From Candidatus Defluviicoccus seviourii (GTDB lineage Bacteria; Pseudomonadota; Alphaproteobacteria; Rhodospirillales; Defluviicoccaceae): a stretch of DNA of 64,000 nt. The notes under the pieces are model-generated. The model saw only the letters and a list, made by a program, of their open reading frames with translations, was not told the origin of the DNA and searched no databases. Shown here in pieces: positions 27,536-36,320 of this stretch. The stretch's first letter is position 1. Each line of letters begins with the position of its first letter. The position numbers were made by a program, and so were the translations under genes. The DNA is taken from positions 141,278 to 205,277 of the forward strand of contig UXAT02000012.1 in assembly GCA_900609035.2 (NCBI GenBank). The letters run 5' to 3'.

Positions 27536-27667
27536 TCAGCCGCAACGGTCCCGACTGATCGCACGCCTCGCTATGCATCGCCTCGAGCAGGGGCTGCTTC
27601 CTCGCGAACGCCACCTGCCGAGGCTCCTGCCGGGGTCACAGACCGATCGTTTTCCTTCACGTCCGGC

Positions 27668-28426
27668 TTAGAGGCGGCCACTGGCTTTCAAGTCGCCCTT
27701 TTCTGCCGGCTCTATTGTCGCCGCGGCAGCAAGGCGGGATGCGGCAGCGCCGATACGCCCAGCGAGTTCGGTCATGAAGGCCTCGCGGTCGAGGCCACCC
27801 GGCAGCGGCGGCAGGAACTCAAGCGTGATCTGGCCAGCATGTTTGGTGAAGCTGCGGCGGCGCCAGAATAAGCCAGAGTTGAGCGCCACTGGCACCAGCG
27901 GCACCGCAGCGGCACGGTAGAGTGCCGCGATCCCGGGCTGGAAAGGTTGCAATTCGCCGGGCGCAGCACGCACCCCTTCCGGAAAGACGATGACTTGCGC
28001 CCCTTCGCCGAGCCGCCGCCGCGCATGCGGCACCATCAGCTTAAGCGCACGAAAGCCGGCCCGGCGATCGATGGCGATGTTGCCGGCGCGGGACAGATAC
28101 CATCCCAGGAACGGAACCCGCAGCAGCTCGCGCTTGAGCACGAACACCGGATCGGGAAGGAGGGCATGAAACACCAGCGTGTCCCACGCCGACTGGTGGT
28201 TGGCGGCAATGATCACCGGCCCCGCCGGCAAATGTTCCCCGCCGATGATGCGGTAGTTGAGCCCGCAGATGCAGGCGAGAAGAACCAGCAGGCCGCGGGT
28301 CCAGAGCCGCGCCAGCCCCTGCACGAACCGCCGCGGTAACAGCAGAATCGGCAGCCCGACAATGAACAGGAGCCCCGTCCACAGACATGCCACGACGGCA
28401 AAGATGCCCGAACGCACGCCTGTCAT
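27668..28426 (-). CDS. plsC: 1-acyl-sn-glycerol-3-phosphate acyltransferase (PlsC family)
   Basis: The enzyme adds the second acyl chain to lysophosphatidic acid at the inner membrane. The 252-residue protein has an N-terminal hydrophobic segment (FAVVACLWTGLLFIVGLPIL), the NHQSAWD (H-x4-D) catalytic motif and FPEGVR, the substrate-binding motif. The ATG at 28426 overlaps the stop of the upstream ydcF-like gene (ATGA), so the pair is translationally coupled. This pairing is common in alphaproteobacteria. Confidence 0.92.
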   Translation of the reverse strand: MTGVRSGIFAVVACLWTGLLFIVGLPILLLPRRFVQGLARLWTRGLLVLLACICGLNYRIIGGEHLPAGPVIIAANHQSAWDTLVFHALLPDPVFVLKRELLRVPFLGWYLSRAGNIAIDRRAGFRALKLMVPHARRRLGEGAQVIVFPEGVRAAPGELQPFQPGIAALYRAAAVPLVPVALNSGLFWRRRSFTKHAGQITLEFLPPLPGGLDREAFMTELAGRIGAAASRLAAAATIEPAEKGDLKASGRL

Positions 28427-29049
28427 GTGCCACCCTCGGCAACCGCCAACGCCGGTATCTCGGCGCGAGCGGCGAGCGAAGACAGGAGGTACTTGTTGTA
28501 CTCGCTGACGACCAGCGCGATCGTCCCCGGGCGCTGCCACCAGGCTGTCTTGGCAATGCCTGCGGAAAAGACCGGATGCGGTATGACCTTGACGTCCGGC
28601 AAGGCGCGGCGGAACTCGGCCAAGCTGCGCGGCATGTGATAGTGGGAGGTGACGAGACGGAGCGAACGGTAGCCCCGGCGCTGCATCCAGGCGGCGGTTT
28701 CGGCGGCATTGCCGGCGGTGTCGAGGGCAGCGTGGCCGGTCTCGATGCGGTCCGCAAGATCCGCCGATGGCTGCCCGGCGACCACCAGAAGCCGGCCAAC
28801 GTCGACATCCGGATGGACGCCGGAGACGAACATCCGTTCCGCCTTGTGTTGCGCCAGCAGCCGCAAGCCGGTCGTGAACCGCTCGCTTCCGCCGGTGAGA
28901 ACGACGATCGCTTCGGTCGGCGTCTCCGCGTCCTCAACCATCGCCGGAATGGTTGCGGCAAAGCGAACGAGGCCGACGCCCCAGGCCACAAGGACGGCAG
29001 CAAGCACCGAGAGCGAGGCGAGACGTCCGATCCGGCGGGCAGCGAGCAT
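28423..29049 (-). CDS. YdcF/SanA family membrane protein (DUF218)
   Basis: The 208-residue protein has one N-terminal membrane segment (LASLSVLAAVLVAWGVGLV) and a DUF218 domain facing the periplasm, with IVVLTGGSERFTTGLRLL and SHYHMPRSLAEFRRALP as conserved parts. Relatives (SanA, ElyC, YdcF) act in envelope integrity, but the chemistry is unresolved. In most alphaproteobacteria the gene lies between ftsX and plsC; here plsC follows, but ftsE and ftsX are absent on the other side. Confidence 0.85.
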   Translation of the reverse strand: MLAARRIGRLASLSVLAAVLVAWGVGLVRFAATIPAMVEDAETPTEAIVVLTGGSERFTTGLRLLAQHKAERMFVSGVHPDVDVGRLLVVAGQPSADLADRIETGHAALDTAGNAAETAAWMQRRGYRSLRLVTSHYHMPRSLAEFRRALPDVKVIPHPVFSAGIAKTAWWQRPGTIALVVSEYNKYLLSSLAARAEIPALAVAEGGT

Positions 29050-29550
29050 GCCGGCTCCTTGTGCTCACGCCGCTACGGCAATCGGGAGGGTGGGAGCGCG
29101 CCAGCGTTCGCAGTCACACCCGCATCGCCACGACCGCGCCCGCGCACCCCTCGCTCAAGGATGCAACACGTCCATGGCCGGAATCGGGGGGCAACTTTGC
29201 TCACTCGGCACCATTCCTTCCCCCGGCTGCAGCCACGCCGTACCGCGCAAAACAGCCTCATGCGGGGGCGACCGGCGAAGCATAACGCGACCGTGAGCGA
29301 TGTCCAAACCCGTCCGTGGCGTGGACGCAGCCTTCGAGTCGGCAGCAACGGGTGTACACACCAAGGCAACGGGACGGACACGGTCGGCGCGGTATCGACG
29401 TCCTGGCCGTTCTACACGGAAACTTCATCTTCTTGCGAGATCGTACAGCGATTAGGCGCGGTCACCTTCCGTCTGACCGGTGGTTGCTTGCGTTGCGGTA
29501 GAGCCGCGCCTATAAAAGGTTGTGGATTTTCCAGGGGCCTGCAAACCACG
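29050..29550. other. Non-coding region between ydcF and the zinc-ribbon gene
   Basis: No convincing gene is present in these 501 bases on either strand. The region is divergent, so it should hold promoters for both neighbours. ftsE and ftsX, which normally occupy this place, are missing, and I see no remnant of them. A TATAAAAG stretch at 29510 lies about 40 bp before the zinc-ribbon start and could be part of its promoter. Confidence 0.6.
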
Positions 29551-30705
29551 ATGATCATAGCCTGCCCGAAATGCGCAACGTCATACACGGTTGACAGCAC
29601 CGCATTCGGCAACCAGTTGCGAACGGTTCGCTGCTCCGCGTGTGGCCATGCCTGGCGTCAAGGTGGTGAGACGGAAGCCCCGGACACGCCACGCGCGCGC
29701 GTTGACGAGCAGCGGACACCGCGCAAGAAGGCGCCACGACCGCAACGCCAACCGGCGCAGGCGCTGGAAGGACCTCCCACGACCGGCCGCGCCAAGGCTG
29801 CGCGCCGCGCGGAGGCCAAGCCCAGTGCGGCGGCATCGATCGTTGCGCCACAAGACAAGCCGGCACCGGTGCCACAGCCGAGCGTAGCGCCGGCGAAACC
29901 GAAACGAACACCAGAGCCCGCACCCGCTGTTGAAGCCGCGCCGGCAATGGACACCTCCTTGCCAATCGCCGCGGCCGCACCCGCTTCGTCACCAGAGGTC
30001 GTGGCCCCGCCGCCGCCCACTGTGGCCGAGCATCAAGCGCCGGCACGGGGCTGGATCAGCTCTTCCGAGGAGAAGGAAAGCGCCGAAGGCGATCTGGATT
30101 TCGCCACCGAGACCGAACCGGCCGCCACCGAGCCGGCGACGGCGGCCGGCGAGCCGCCGTCCGCGGACGCAGAACCGACGCTCTCGGCCGCGGCACGCGC
30201 CGATGCCCGCGAACAGCTGCTTGCTGCTCAGAAAAGGAATGGATCACCCCAGCGCCGGGCGTGGATCGTTCCGGCCGCGGCTGTCGCTGCCCTTGTCGTC
30301 GTCGTGGGCGGGCTGATCGTTACGCGCGATGGCATCGTCCGCCGCTTTCCGGCCACCGCCGGCGCTTACAGCGCACTCGGCATGGGCGGCCAGCAGACCC
30401 TTGGCGCCGGGCTTGAGTTCCGCGACGTCTCGTCCAGTCGGGAGTGGTCAGGCGCCGAGGAAGTCTTGGTCATTCAAGGCGTTGTCGCCAACGTCCTCAA
30501 GGACCCGGCGACGCTGCTGCCGGTCCGCGTCGCGCTCTATGACAGCGACGATCAGGAGGTGCAGGCGGTGACGGTGCCGAACGATCAGAACCGGATCAAG
30601 CCGGGTGAATCGGTCCGCTTCGAAGCACGGATCGCCAATCCTTCCTTGAGTGCCCAGCGCATCCGCGTGAGTTTCGCCACGCCGGGGGCGGAAAAGGCTT
30701 CGTAA
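29551..30705 (+). CDS. MJ0042-type zinc-ribbon membrane protein with DUF3426-like C-terminus
   Basis: The 384-residue protein starts with a zinc ribbon, Cys5-x2-Cys8 and Cys28-x2-Cys31 (CPKCATSY; RCSACGHAW). Residues 40-230 are low-complexity Pro/Ala/Glu-rich and probably disordered. A membrane helix lies near 238-257, and the last 100 residues form a beta-rich extracytoplasmic domain (LEFRDVSSSREW; LLPVRVALYDSDDQEVQ). Function is unknown; the arrangement suggests signal transfer across the membrane. The ATG at 29551 is the only start that fits the ribbon. The family usually lies beside ftsE. Confidence 0.85.
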   Translation: MIIACPKCATSYTVDSTAFGNQLRTVRCSACGHAWRQGGETEAPDTPRARVDEQRTPRKKAPRPQRQPAQALEGPPTTGRAKAARRAEAKPSAAASIVAPQDKPAPVPQPSVAPAKPKRTPEPAPAVEAAPAMDTSLPIAAAAPASSPEVVAPPPPTVAEHQAPARGWISSSEEKESAEGDLDFATETEPAATEPATAAGEPPSADAEPTLSAAARADAREQLLAAQKRNGSPQRRAWIVPAAAVAALVVVVGGLIVTRDGIVRRFPATAGAYSALGMGGQQTLGAGLEFRDVSSSREWSGAEEVLVIQGVVANVLKDPATLLPVRVALYDSDDQEVQAVTVPNDQNRIKPGESVRFEARIANPSLSAQRIRVSFATPGAEKAS

Positions 30706-30752
30706 ACGCCCAAAATGGCTGCTTGGCGAAGCAGCTGTCGTGGCGCAAGCGG

Positions 30753-33260
30753 TCAGAACTGCCGCAACAGCCGTTCGATATAGTCGAGTTCCTGCGGCCC
30801 GCGGCGCTGGTCGGACGCGCGGCGGCGCAACTCATCCAGGAGTTCCTGGGCGCGGTGCAGGCCTGCTTCTTCCGGGATCTGCACATGCCCGCGGGCAAAG
30901 CCGCGCCGGCCACCGGCGGGCCCGCGACCAAACAGGTCACCTTGGCCACGGCCCGATCCGCTGCCGTCAGCGCCAAGCAGACCGGGGATCCCCGACAAGC
31001 GCTCGCTAAGCGCGTTGGCAACGGAGTCGGTCGCCCGCTTCAAGGCATCGACGGCGTGAGTCTGCTCGTTCACGGCGTCGCCGAAACGGCTCGAGCGGAG
31101 CGCGCCGGCTGCATTGCCCATCGACAGATCGGCTTCTGGAAGCGGCGGCGGGACGCGCTCCAAAAGCCCCGCCGCGCGCCCGATCAGCGCACCCAGTTCC
31201 TGTCGCAAGGCATTCTGTCGATCGACGGCAGCCACTTCTGCCGACGTGGCGCCGCGACCGCTACCGTGGCGTGAGCGCTCCCTGAGCTCACGACCAAATG
31301 TCTCCTGAAGAAGCTCCTGCTGGTGCACCGTCACCCCGCGCACCTCCTCCAGAAGTGCCTGCACTTCACGGGCCCGCTTGCGCTGCTCACTCATCTGCAT
31401 CCCGGCGCGGATATCGGCGAGAAGCTCCTGCAATTCGGCCAACAATTGCTGCGCACCTTCGCGGGCACCAGCTCTGGCCAAGCGACGCGCCAAGTCGAGA
31501 AGATCGAACAGATCGGCGGTGGGAACCATCGTGCTTCCTTCCGCCGTCAACAAGCCACCGTCGCCCTGGCGCACAAGCTCGTTGACGACCGCGGCAAGAT
31601 AGGCATCGAGCGCCTCTTGCAGCGCATCGATCAGACGCTCGATCTCATCGAGCGGCGCCTGATCGCGTAAGGCGGCCTCAAGCCGCTCGCGCGCATCCTC
31701 GAAGGCACGCAGCGCCAGCGGCACCTCGCCCTCATCGAGGCGGACGGCCGCTTGCCAGAGCAAATCGGCAACCGTGGCGATCGCCGCCGATGCACGGTCG
31801 TGCACCAGCCGCCCGTGCCCGACAGCCAATGCAAGCGCAACCACGACATCACCCGCGAAATCATCGGGCCGGCCGGCGATTTCGGCGATCCCCTCCGCCA
31901 CATCGCCGCGTGCCGCCTCCCCGGCCGTGATCAGCCGTTTGCGAAGTGCAATCAACGCCTGCGCGACCGGGTGCGTAAACGTGCGCTCCGGCAGCGTCAG
32001 CGTGACCGTCTCGCTCCGCGTCGTCTGGCCCGCGGCATCCTCAGCCTCGAGGACGATCGACCCCGGCTGCCCGGCTCGCGGATGATCCGCAAGGTCGATC
32101 TGCTTACGACCGGTGATGGCGCCAGCGCTTCCGGCTCCGAGCGGCAGCGGCACGCGCAGACTGGATTCGGCTGCCGGGGTGGTATCGGACTTGGCCGCCA
32201 ACTCAGCGCCAGGCTCGCTGCCCGGAGTGATGATCGCCGTGATCGCACGCAACGGGTAATCGTCGTGCGCGGTGTAGGCCAGGTCGAGTGAGCCGCCTGG
32301 TGTCGATTCGGGCGGCCGGGATAGGCTGATCGCTGGAGGCTGATCGGCGATCGGCGTTAACGGCCAGTGGGCGATGATACGGCCGTCGGCGTCGACGCTC
32401 AGTGACCGGCCGTCCCGAATCACGACCGAAGCGGTGAACGCGCCGTCGCTGCCGCCCTGCTCTGCGCCGATCGCTGTCATCGGCGTGCGCTGGTCAGCAA
32501 GCATGAGTGTCGGTGCCGAACTAATCCCGGTGGCCCGCACGACCGCCACGCTGCCATCCGGCACGGGAATGCTCGCCGGTGCTGAAGCAGCATAGCCGGC
32601 GCTGCCGTGTCCCTCAGCCGTTGCGCCGGCCTTCAGAAACAACGGCGCATGGCCGGTGTAGGCCGGCGGCGTGATCCACAGTTCGACCAGTGGCAGGACA
32701 GCGCCGCTACCGAGAGCGGGCTGAACAGCGCGCGCCAGCCGCTCCGGGGCCTGCCGGCCGCCGGCAGCGACGGCGATCACGAGCAGCAGCAGCACCGCCG
32801 CCCGCAGGCCCCAGGGTTCGAGACGTGCGACACCAGGCGCTGGCAGCTTGAGCCGTAGCTGGGGACGGGCGGCGTGAAGATCCGCCTGATGACGCTGCCA
32901 CAACAGCCGCGCCAGCGGATCGTCAGCTCCGGCGCCCTGCCGATCCTCAAGCGCCGAGAGCGGCCGGTGGCTGAGCGCTGAATCCTGCTCGATCCGACGC
33001 AGGGCCTGGTGCCGGTCGATCCGGCGCAGGCCGGTACCGGCCCACGCCAGGGCAGCCAGAAGTGCTACAGCGAAAACAATCAATACACCAGCGTGCAGCC
33101 AGGCGGGCAGCAACGGCAGAACGTCGAGCAAGGCCAGCGCGAAGCCGGCGCCAATGAGCGTGACCGCCGGCCAGAGCCGGGGCCACAGCGCCTCCCACGC
33201 GAGGCTGGCAGCCGCAAGATGAACGAGGAGGCGATAGCCGAGGCCGCGCGCGCGGCTCAT
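30753..33260 (-). CDS. TIGR02302/DUF4175 family membrane protein
   Basis: A large 835-residue protein of unknown function, conserved in alphaproteobacteria next to lysA. The first 70 residues contain two or three membrane segments, and another lies near residue 155 (LRAAVLLLLVIAVAAGG). The rest is extracytoplasmic, with a beta-rich middle (LVELWITPPAYTGHAPLFLKAG) and long helical stretches in the C-terminal third rich in Glu, Arg and Leu that probably form coiled coils. I start at the ATG (33260) that overlaps the lysA stop (ATGA). It may act in envelope biogenesis, but that is a guess from topology. Confidence 0.85.
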   Translation of the reverse strand: MSRARGLGYRLLVHLAAASLAWEALWPRLWPAVTLIGAGFALALLDVLPLLPAWLHAGVLIVFAVALLAALAWAGTGLRRIDRHQALRRIEQDSALSHRPLSALEDRQGAGADDPLARLLWQRHQADLHAARPQLRLKLPAPGVARLEPWGLRAAVLLLLVIAVAAGGRQAPERLARAVQPALGSGAVLPLVELWITPPAYTGHAPLFLKAGATAEGHGSAGYAASAPASIPVPDGSVAVVRATGISSAPTLMLADQRTPMTAIGAEQGGSDGAFTASVVIRDGRSLSVDADGRIIAHWPLTPIADQPPAISLSRPPESTPGGSLDLAYTAHDDYPLRAITAIITPGSEPGAELAAKSDTTPAAESSLRVPLPLGAGSAGAITGRKQIDLADHPRAGQPGSIVLEAEDAAGQTTRSETVTLTLPERTFTHPVAQALIALRKRLITAGEAARGDVAEGIAEIAGRPDDFAGDVVVALALAVGHGRLVHDRASAAIATVADLLWQAAVRLDEGEVPLALRAFEDARERLEAALRDQAPLDEIERLIDALQEALDAYLAAVVNELVRQGDGGLLTAEGSTMVPTADLFDLLDLARRLARAGAREGAQQLLAELQELLADIRAGMQMSEQRKRAREVQALLEEVRGVTVHQQELLQETFGRELRERSRHGSGRGATSAEVAAVDRQNALRQELGALIGRAAGLLERVPPPLPEADLSMGNAAGALRSSRFGDAVNEQTHAVDALKRATDSVANALSERLSGIPGLLGADGSGSGRGQGDLFGRGPAGGRRGFARGHVQIPEEAGLHRAQELLDELRRRASDQRRGPQELDYIERLLRQF

Positions 33261-34564
33261 CGCCCGTCTGCCTGGCCTTGGCTTTCGTCTGCAGGCGGCG
33301 CGAGCCAAGCGGGCAGCCGCTGCCAGGACAACAGTGCCTGCCAGGGGATCCGCTCGCGCACCACGGCGTGAGTAGAATCAGCCACGAGCACCTCCGGACA
33401 CAACGGCCGCGCGTTGTAGAACGACGCCATGCTGGAGCCATAGGCGCCGGCCGTGCGGATGGCCAGCAGATCGCCCGCGCGCAGCGGGGGCAGCGTGCAG
33501 CCGCTGGCAAACGTGTCGCTTGTCTCGCAGATCGGACCGACGACATCGGCCACCATCGGCTTGTCGTTCACTTCCGGGTTCACCACCGGCACGACCGCGT
33601 GATGGGCACCGTACATGGCCGGCCGCATGAGATCGTTCATGCCGGCATCGACGATAACGAAAGTGCGCGTCGCCCCTTCCTTGATGTAGAGCACGCGTGT
33701 GACGAGGAGACCGGCGTTGGCGACCAGCAGCCGGCCCGGTTCCAGGATCAAGCGGCAGCCAAGATCGCCGACCGCGCGACGGACGACGGCGGCGTAGGCG
33801 TCCGGGCCGGGAATTGGTCCCTCCTCGTCGCCGTAGGGCACACCTAAGCCGCCGCCGAGATCGAGCGTGGTTATCGTGTGGCCGTCCCGGCGCAGCATGA
33901 CGATGAGATCGCGCAGCCGCTGAAACGCGGCGGCAAATGGTTCGATTTCCGTAAGCTGGGAGCCGATGTGCACAGCGATGCCGACTGGCTGCAACCCCGG
34001 CAGCGCCGCAGCACGGGCGTAAACCTGATGCGCGGCCGTCCACTCGATGCCGAACTTGGCTTCGCGCACGCCGGTGGTGATCTTGGCGTGCGTGTGCGCG
34101 TCGATATCGGGATTGATGCGCAAGGCGACGCGAGCGGTCGTCCCGACGCTGCAGGCGATGCGGCTCAAGGCCTCCATCTCCGGCACCGATTCGACATTGA
34201 TCTGCAGGATATCCGCGGTGAGCGCGGCCTTGAGCTCACGCGCGCTCTTGCCAACGCCGGAAAAGACGATCCGCTCAGCCGGTACGCCCGCCGCAAGCGC
34301 GCTCTCCAGTTCACCGCCGGAGACGACGTCGGCGCCGGCTCCCAGGCGTGCCAGAGTGGCGATGACAGCCAGACTGCCGTTCGCCTTGACCGCAAAGCAG
34401 GTGAGCGCATCGAGGCCGGCGAGCGCCGCCGTGAACACCTGATAGTGCCGCCTCAGCGTCGCCGAGGAATAGACGTAGAAGGGCGTACCAACGGCCTCGG
34501 CGAGGTCTGGTAGCGGGACCGCCTCCGCATGCAGGACGCGACCGTGGTACTGGAAGTGATCCAT
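33257..34564 (-). CDS. lysA: Diaminopimelate decarboxylase LysA
   Basis: LysA decarboxylates meso-diaminopimelate to L-lysine with pyridoxal phosphate, the last step of lysine synthesis. The 435-residue protein has the PLP lysine in CFAVKANGS near residue 60. Other conserved pieces are AVHIGSQLTEIEPF, DLGGGLGVPY, LEPGRLLVANAG and GPICETSDTFA, with the catalytic Cys at the dimer interface. The start ATG follows the small lipoprotein gene by 16 bp, and the stop overlaps the TIGR02302 gene, so all three probably form one operon. Confidence 0.97.
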   Translation of the reverse strand: MDHFQYHGRVLHAEAVPLPDLAEAVGTPFYVYSSATLRRHYQVFTAALAGLDALTCFAVKANGSLAVIATLARLGAGADVVSGGELESALAAGVPAERIVFSGVGKSARELKAALTADILQINVESVPEMEALSRIACSVGTTARVALRINPDIDAHTHAKITTGVREAKFGIEWTAAHQVYARAAALPGLQPVGIAVHIGSQLTEIEPFAAAFQRLRDLIVMLRRDGHTITTLDLGGGLGVPYGDEEGPIPGPDAYAAVVRRAVGDLGCRLILEPGRLLVANAGLLVTRVLYIKEGATRTFVIVDAGMNDLMRPAMYGAHHAVVPVVNPEVNDKPMVADVVGPICETSDTFASGCTLPPLRAGDLLAIRTAGAYGSSMASFYNARPLCPEVLVADSTHAVVRERIPWQALLSWQRLPAWLAPPADESQGQADGR

Positions 34565-34580
34565 GGCAGCTCCGTAGCGC

Positions 34581-34706
34581 TTAAGACGCAGGATAGCTGC
34601 GCCGCGGCTCAGAGCCCGGTGGCGGTTCCGGCTGATCCTTACGGCCGCAGCCGGACGCAGGCAGGACGACGGCGATGATCAGCATCAAGAGCATCAGACG
34701 GCGCAT
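34581..34706 (-). CDS. Small LptM/YifL-like lipoprotein
   Basis: A 41-codon gene just upstream of lysA. The product has a hydrophobic signal sequence (MRRLMLLMLIIAVV) followed by a lipobox LPASGC with Cys20 as the lipidated residue, then a short polar tail (GRKDQPEPPPGSEPRRS). This is the shape of the LptM family, short lipoproteins found beside lysA in proteobacteria that help oxidise the LPS translocon LptDE. The stop is 16 bp before lysA. It is too short for most automatic gene callers. Confidence 0.8.
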   Translation of the reverse strand: MRRLMLLMLIIAVVLPASGCGRKDQPEPPPGSEPRRSYPAS

Positions 34707-34783
34707 TGAAGGCCTCAGCAACGCAAGCACTCCCCTTCACTATGGCAATTTCTGCGCGGCGTTGCGAGGGATTCCGCAGCCTG

Positions 34784-34904
34784 CTAGTGCAGCGACCCAA
34801 TCGGGCGATTCACGCCCGAGCAAGGTTGTCGCTGCACAACATAGTGAATCGCGTGCACTTTCGGCACAAACAGGATGTACACTCTGTTTGTGCCAGTGCA
34901 CTAG
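34784..34904 (+). repeat. Dispersed CTAG-ended hairpin element, copy 2
   Basis: A 121-bp copy with intact CTAG at both ends. Bases 34787-34796 (GTGCAGCGAC) pair with 34828-34837; an inner stem TCGGGCG/CGCCCGA forms its top. A second hairpin uses GGCACAAACAG (34863-34873) and CTGTTTGTGCC (34884-34894), extended by GTGCAC pairs. The TAG stop of the glycosyltransferase on the minus strand is in the right-end CTAG (34901-34904). It lies between the small lipoprotein gene and the glycosyltransferase gene. No reading frame. Confidence 0.93.
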
Positions 34905-36244
34905 CGGCGCCGTCGGCTCACGTGCCGGCGGTACTCTGGCTCGCGCTTGGCCTGCAGGGCCCGGCGCATGGCGGCCGCGGTCGGTGAGGGCGGGGCGTCT
35001 TGTCCTTGCGGCGGCAGCCGGCCTTCGGCGACCGCATCGACAAGGGCGAGATGCCGGGGCAGGCAGACCGTGTTCAGATCGTAGCGCTCGATCACCGTCT
35101 GTCGCGCCCGCGCCCGCAGCGGCTGTAGGCGGTCGGGATCGTCGAGAACGCGGTCGATCGCATCCGCAATGGCCTCGGGCGAGAAGAAATCGACCAGAAG
35201 GCCGTTCTCGCCGTCGACGATTACCTCCTCCACCGGTGCCGTGGCGGAGCCGATGACGAGGCACTCGGCCGCCATCGCCTCCAGCATCGACCACGAAAGC
35301 ACGAATGGGTAAGTCAGGTAAACGTGCGCCGATGACACATGCAGGAGCTTCAGGAAGTTGCCGTATGGCACGCGGCCGAGGAAGCGGATCCGGTTCATGT
35401 CAAGCTTGGCGCCGACCTCGGCCATGAGAATCTGCCGATACGTCTGCCCCTTCGGCGGCGACGCGCCGTAGCTGACCTCATCACCGCCGAGGATGAGTAC
35501 CCACGCGTTCGGCCGACGCTTCTGGATCTCTGGCAGCGCCCGCATGAAAACGTGGAAGCCGCGGTAGGGCTCCAGGTTGCGGTTGACGAAGGTGATGACC
35601 TCATCCGCGCGCGAGAGTGTCACGCCTGCTTTCTCCAGGGTCAATCTTGCGGCTGGATTCGGCCGAACCAGAGCGGTGTCGATGCCGTCATGGATGACAC
35701 TCATCCTATCGTGAAACAGGGCCGGCACCTGGTCGCGCTGGAACTGCGTCGGACTGATCGCCCAGTCGCTCGCGATCAGCGTCAGGAGGTGGTTGGCATT
35801 CTTCATCCGCAGGCGGCAAAGGCTGGCGAGGCTGGTGTCCGCGTACTCCGGATCAAATGCGAAGTCACTCCCTTGCGACTCGTAATAAAATTCGATGAAC
35901 GACAACATTCTTGCGTCCGGCCAGACGTCCTTGAGAAACAGCGCCTCGCCCCAGCCTGGATGGGCGCAAATCACGTCCGGACGAAAACCTTCCCGATTCA
36001 GTTGTGCCGCCGCCAGCGCCGCCGCCTCGCCTCGGATGACTTTGGTTTCGAGGTCGGAAACCCATGGATGCAGGCTCTGCGAGCTGCCCCGCTTCGGTTC
36101 GTAGCAGATGAGCTTGATGTTGTCGGGCGTCGGCTGCCGATTGATAGAGAGCGCCACCACTTCGCAATCGCGGCGTGCGGCCAGCGCCGGCGCCAGATGC
36201 TTGTACTGGCCGGGGAAGTTCTGGTGGACGAACAACACACGCAT
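34901..36244 (-). CDS. Glycosyltransferase, GT4 family
   Basis: The 447-residue protein is a GT-B glycosyltransferase. The start MRVLFVHQNFPGQYKHLAP, the central FVNRNLEPYRGFHVFMRALP and the C-terminal SAHVYLTYPFVLSWSMLEAM with VEEVIVDGENGLLVDFFSP are typical of GT4 enzymes that extend cell-surface glycans. Donor and acceptor are unknown. The start ATG at 36244 fits the family; the frame extends further but overlaps the divergent queC promoter region. The TAG stop falls inside the terminal CTAG of the dispersed element. It is not in an obvious polysaccharide cluster. Confidence 0.88.
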   Translation of the reverse strand: MRVLFVHQNFPGQYKHLAPALAARRDCEVVALSINRQPTPDNIKLICYEPKRGSSQSLHPWVSDLETKVIRGEAAALAAAQLNREGFRPDVICAHPGWGEALFLKDVWPDARMLSFIEFYYESQGSDFAFDPEYADTSLASLCRLRMKNANHLLTLIASDWAISPTQFQRDQVPALFHDRMSVIHDGIDTALVRPNPAARLTLEKAGVTLSRADEVITFVNRNLEPYRGFHVFMRALPEIQKRRPNAWVLILGGDEVSYGASPPKGQTYRQILMAEVGAKLDMNRIRFLGRVPYGNFLKLLHVSSAHVYLTYPFVLSWSMLEAMAAECLVIGSATAPVEEVIVDGENGLLVDFFSPEAIADAIDRVLDDPDRLQPLRARARQTVIERYDLNTVCLPRHLALVDAVAEGRLPPQGQDAPPSPTAAAMRRALQAKREPEYRRHVSRRRR

Positions 36245-36320
36245 GCGCAACGATGCTCCTCGATCGGCCTGTCGCAAGGACTTATAGAACAACGCCGATG
36301 CAGGGACCAGACCGACACCG

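Noticed and set aside
34565..34783. Lysine riboswitch before lysA
   Set aside because: The leader is occupied by a small lipoprotein gene and shows no multi-helix lysine-riboswitch core.
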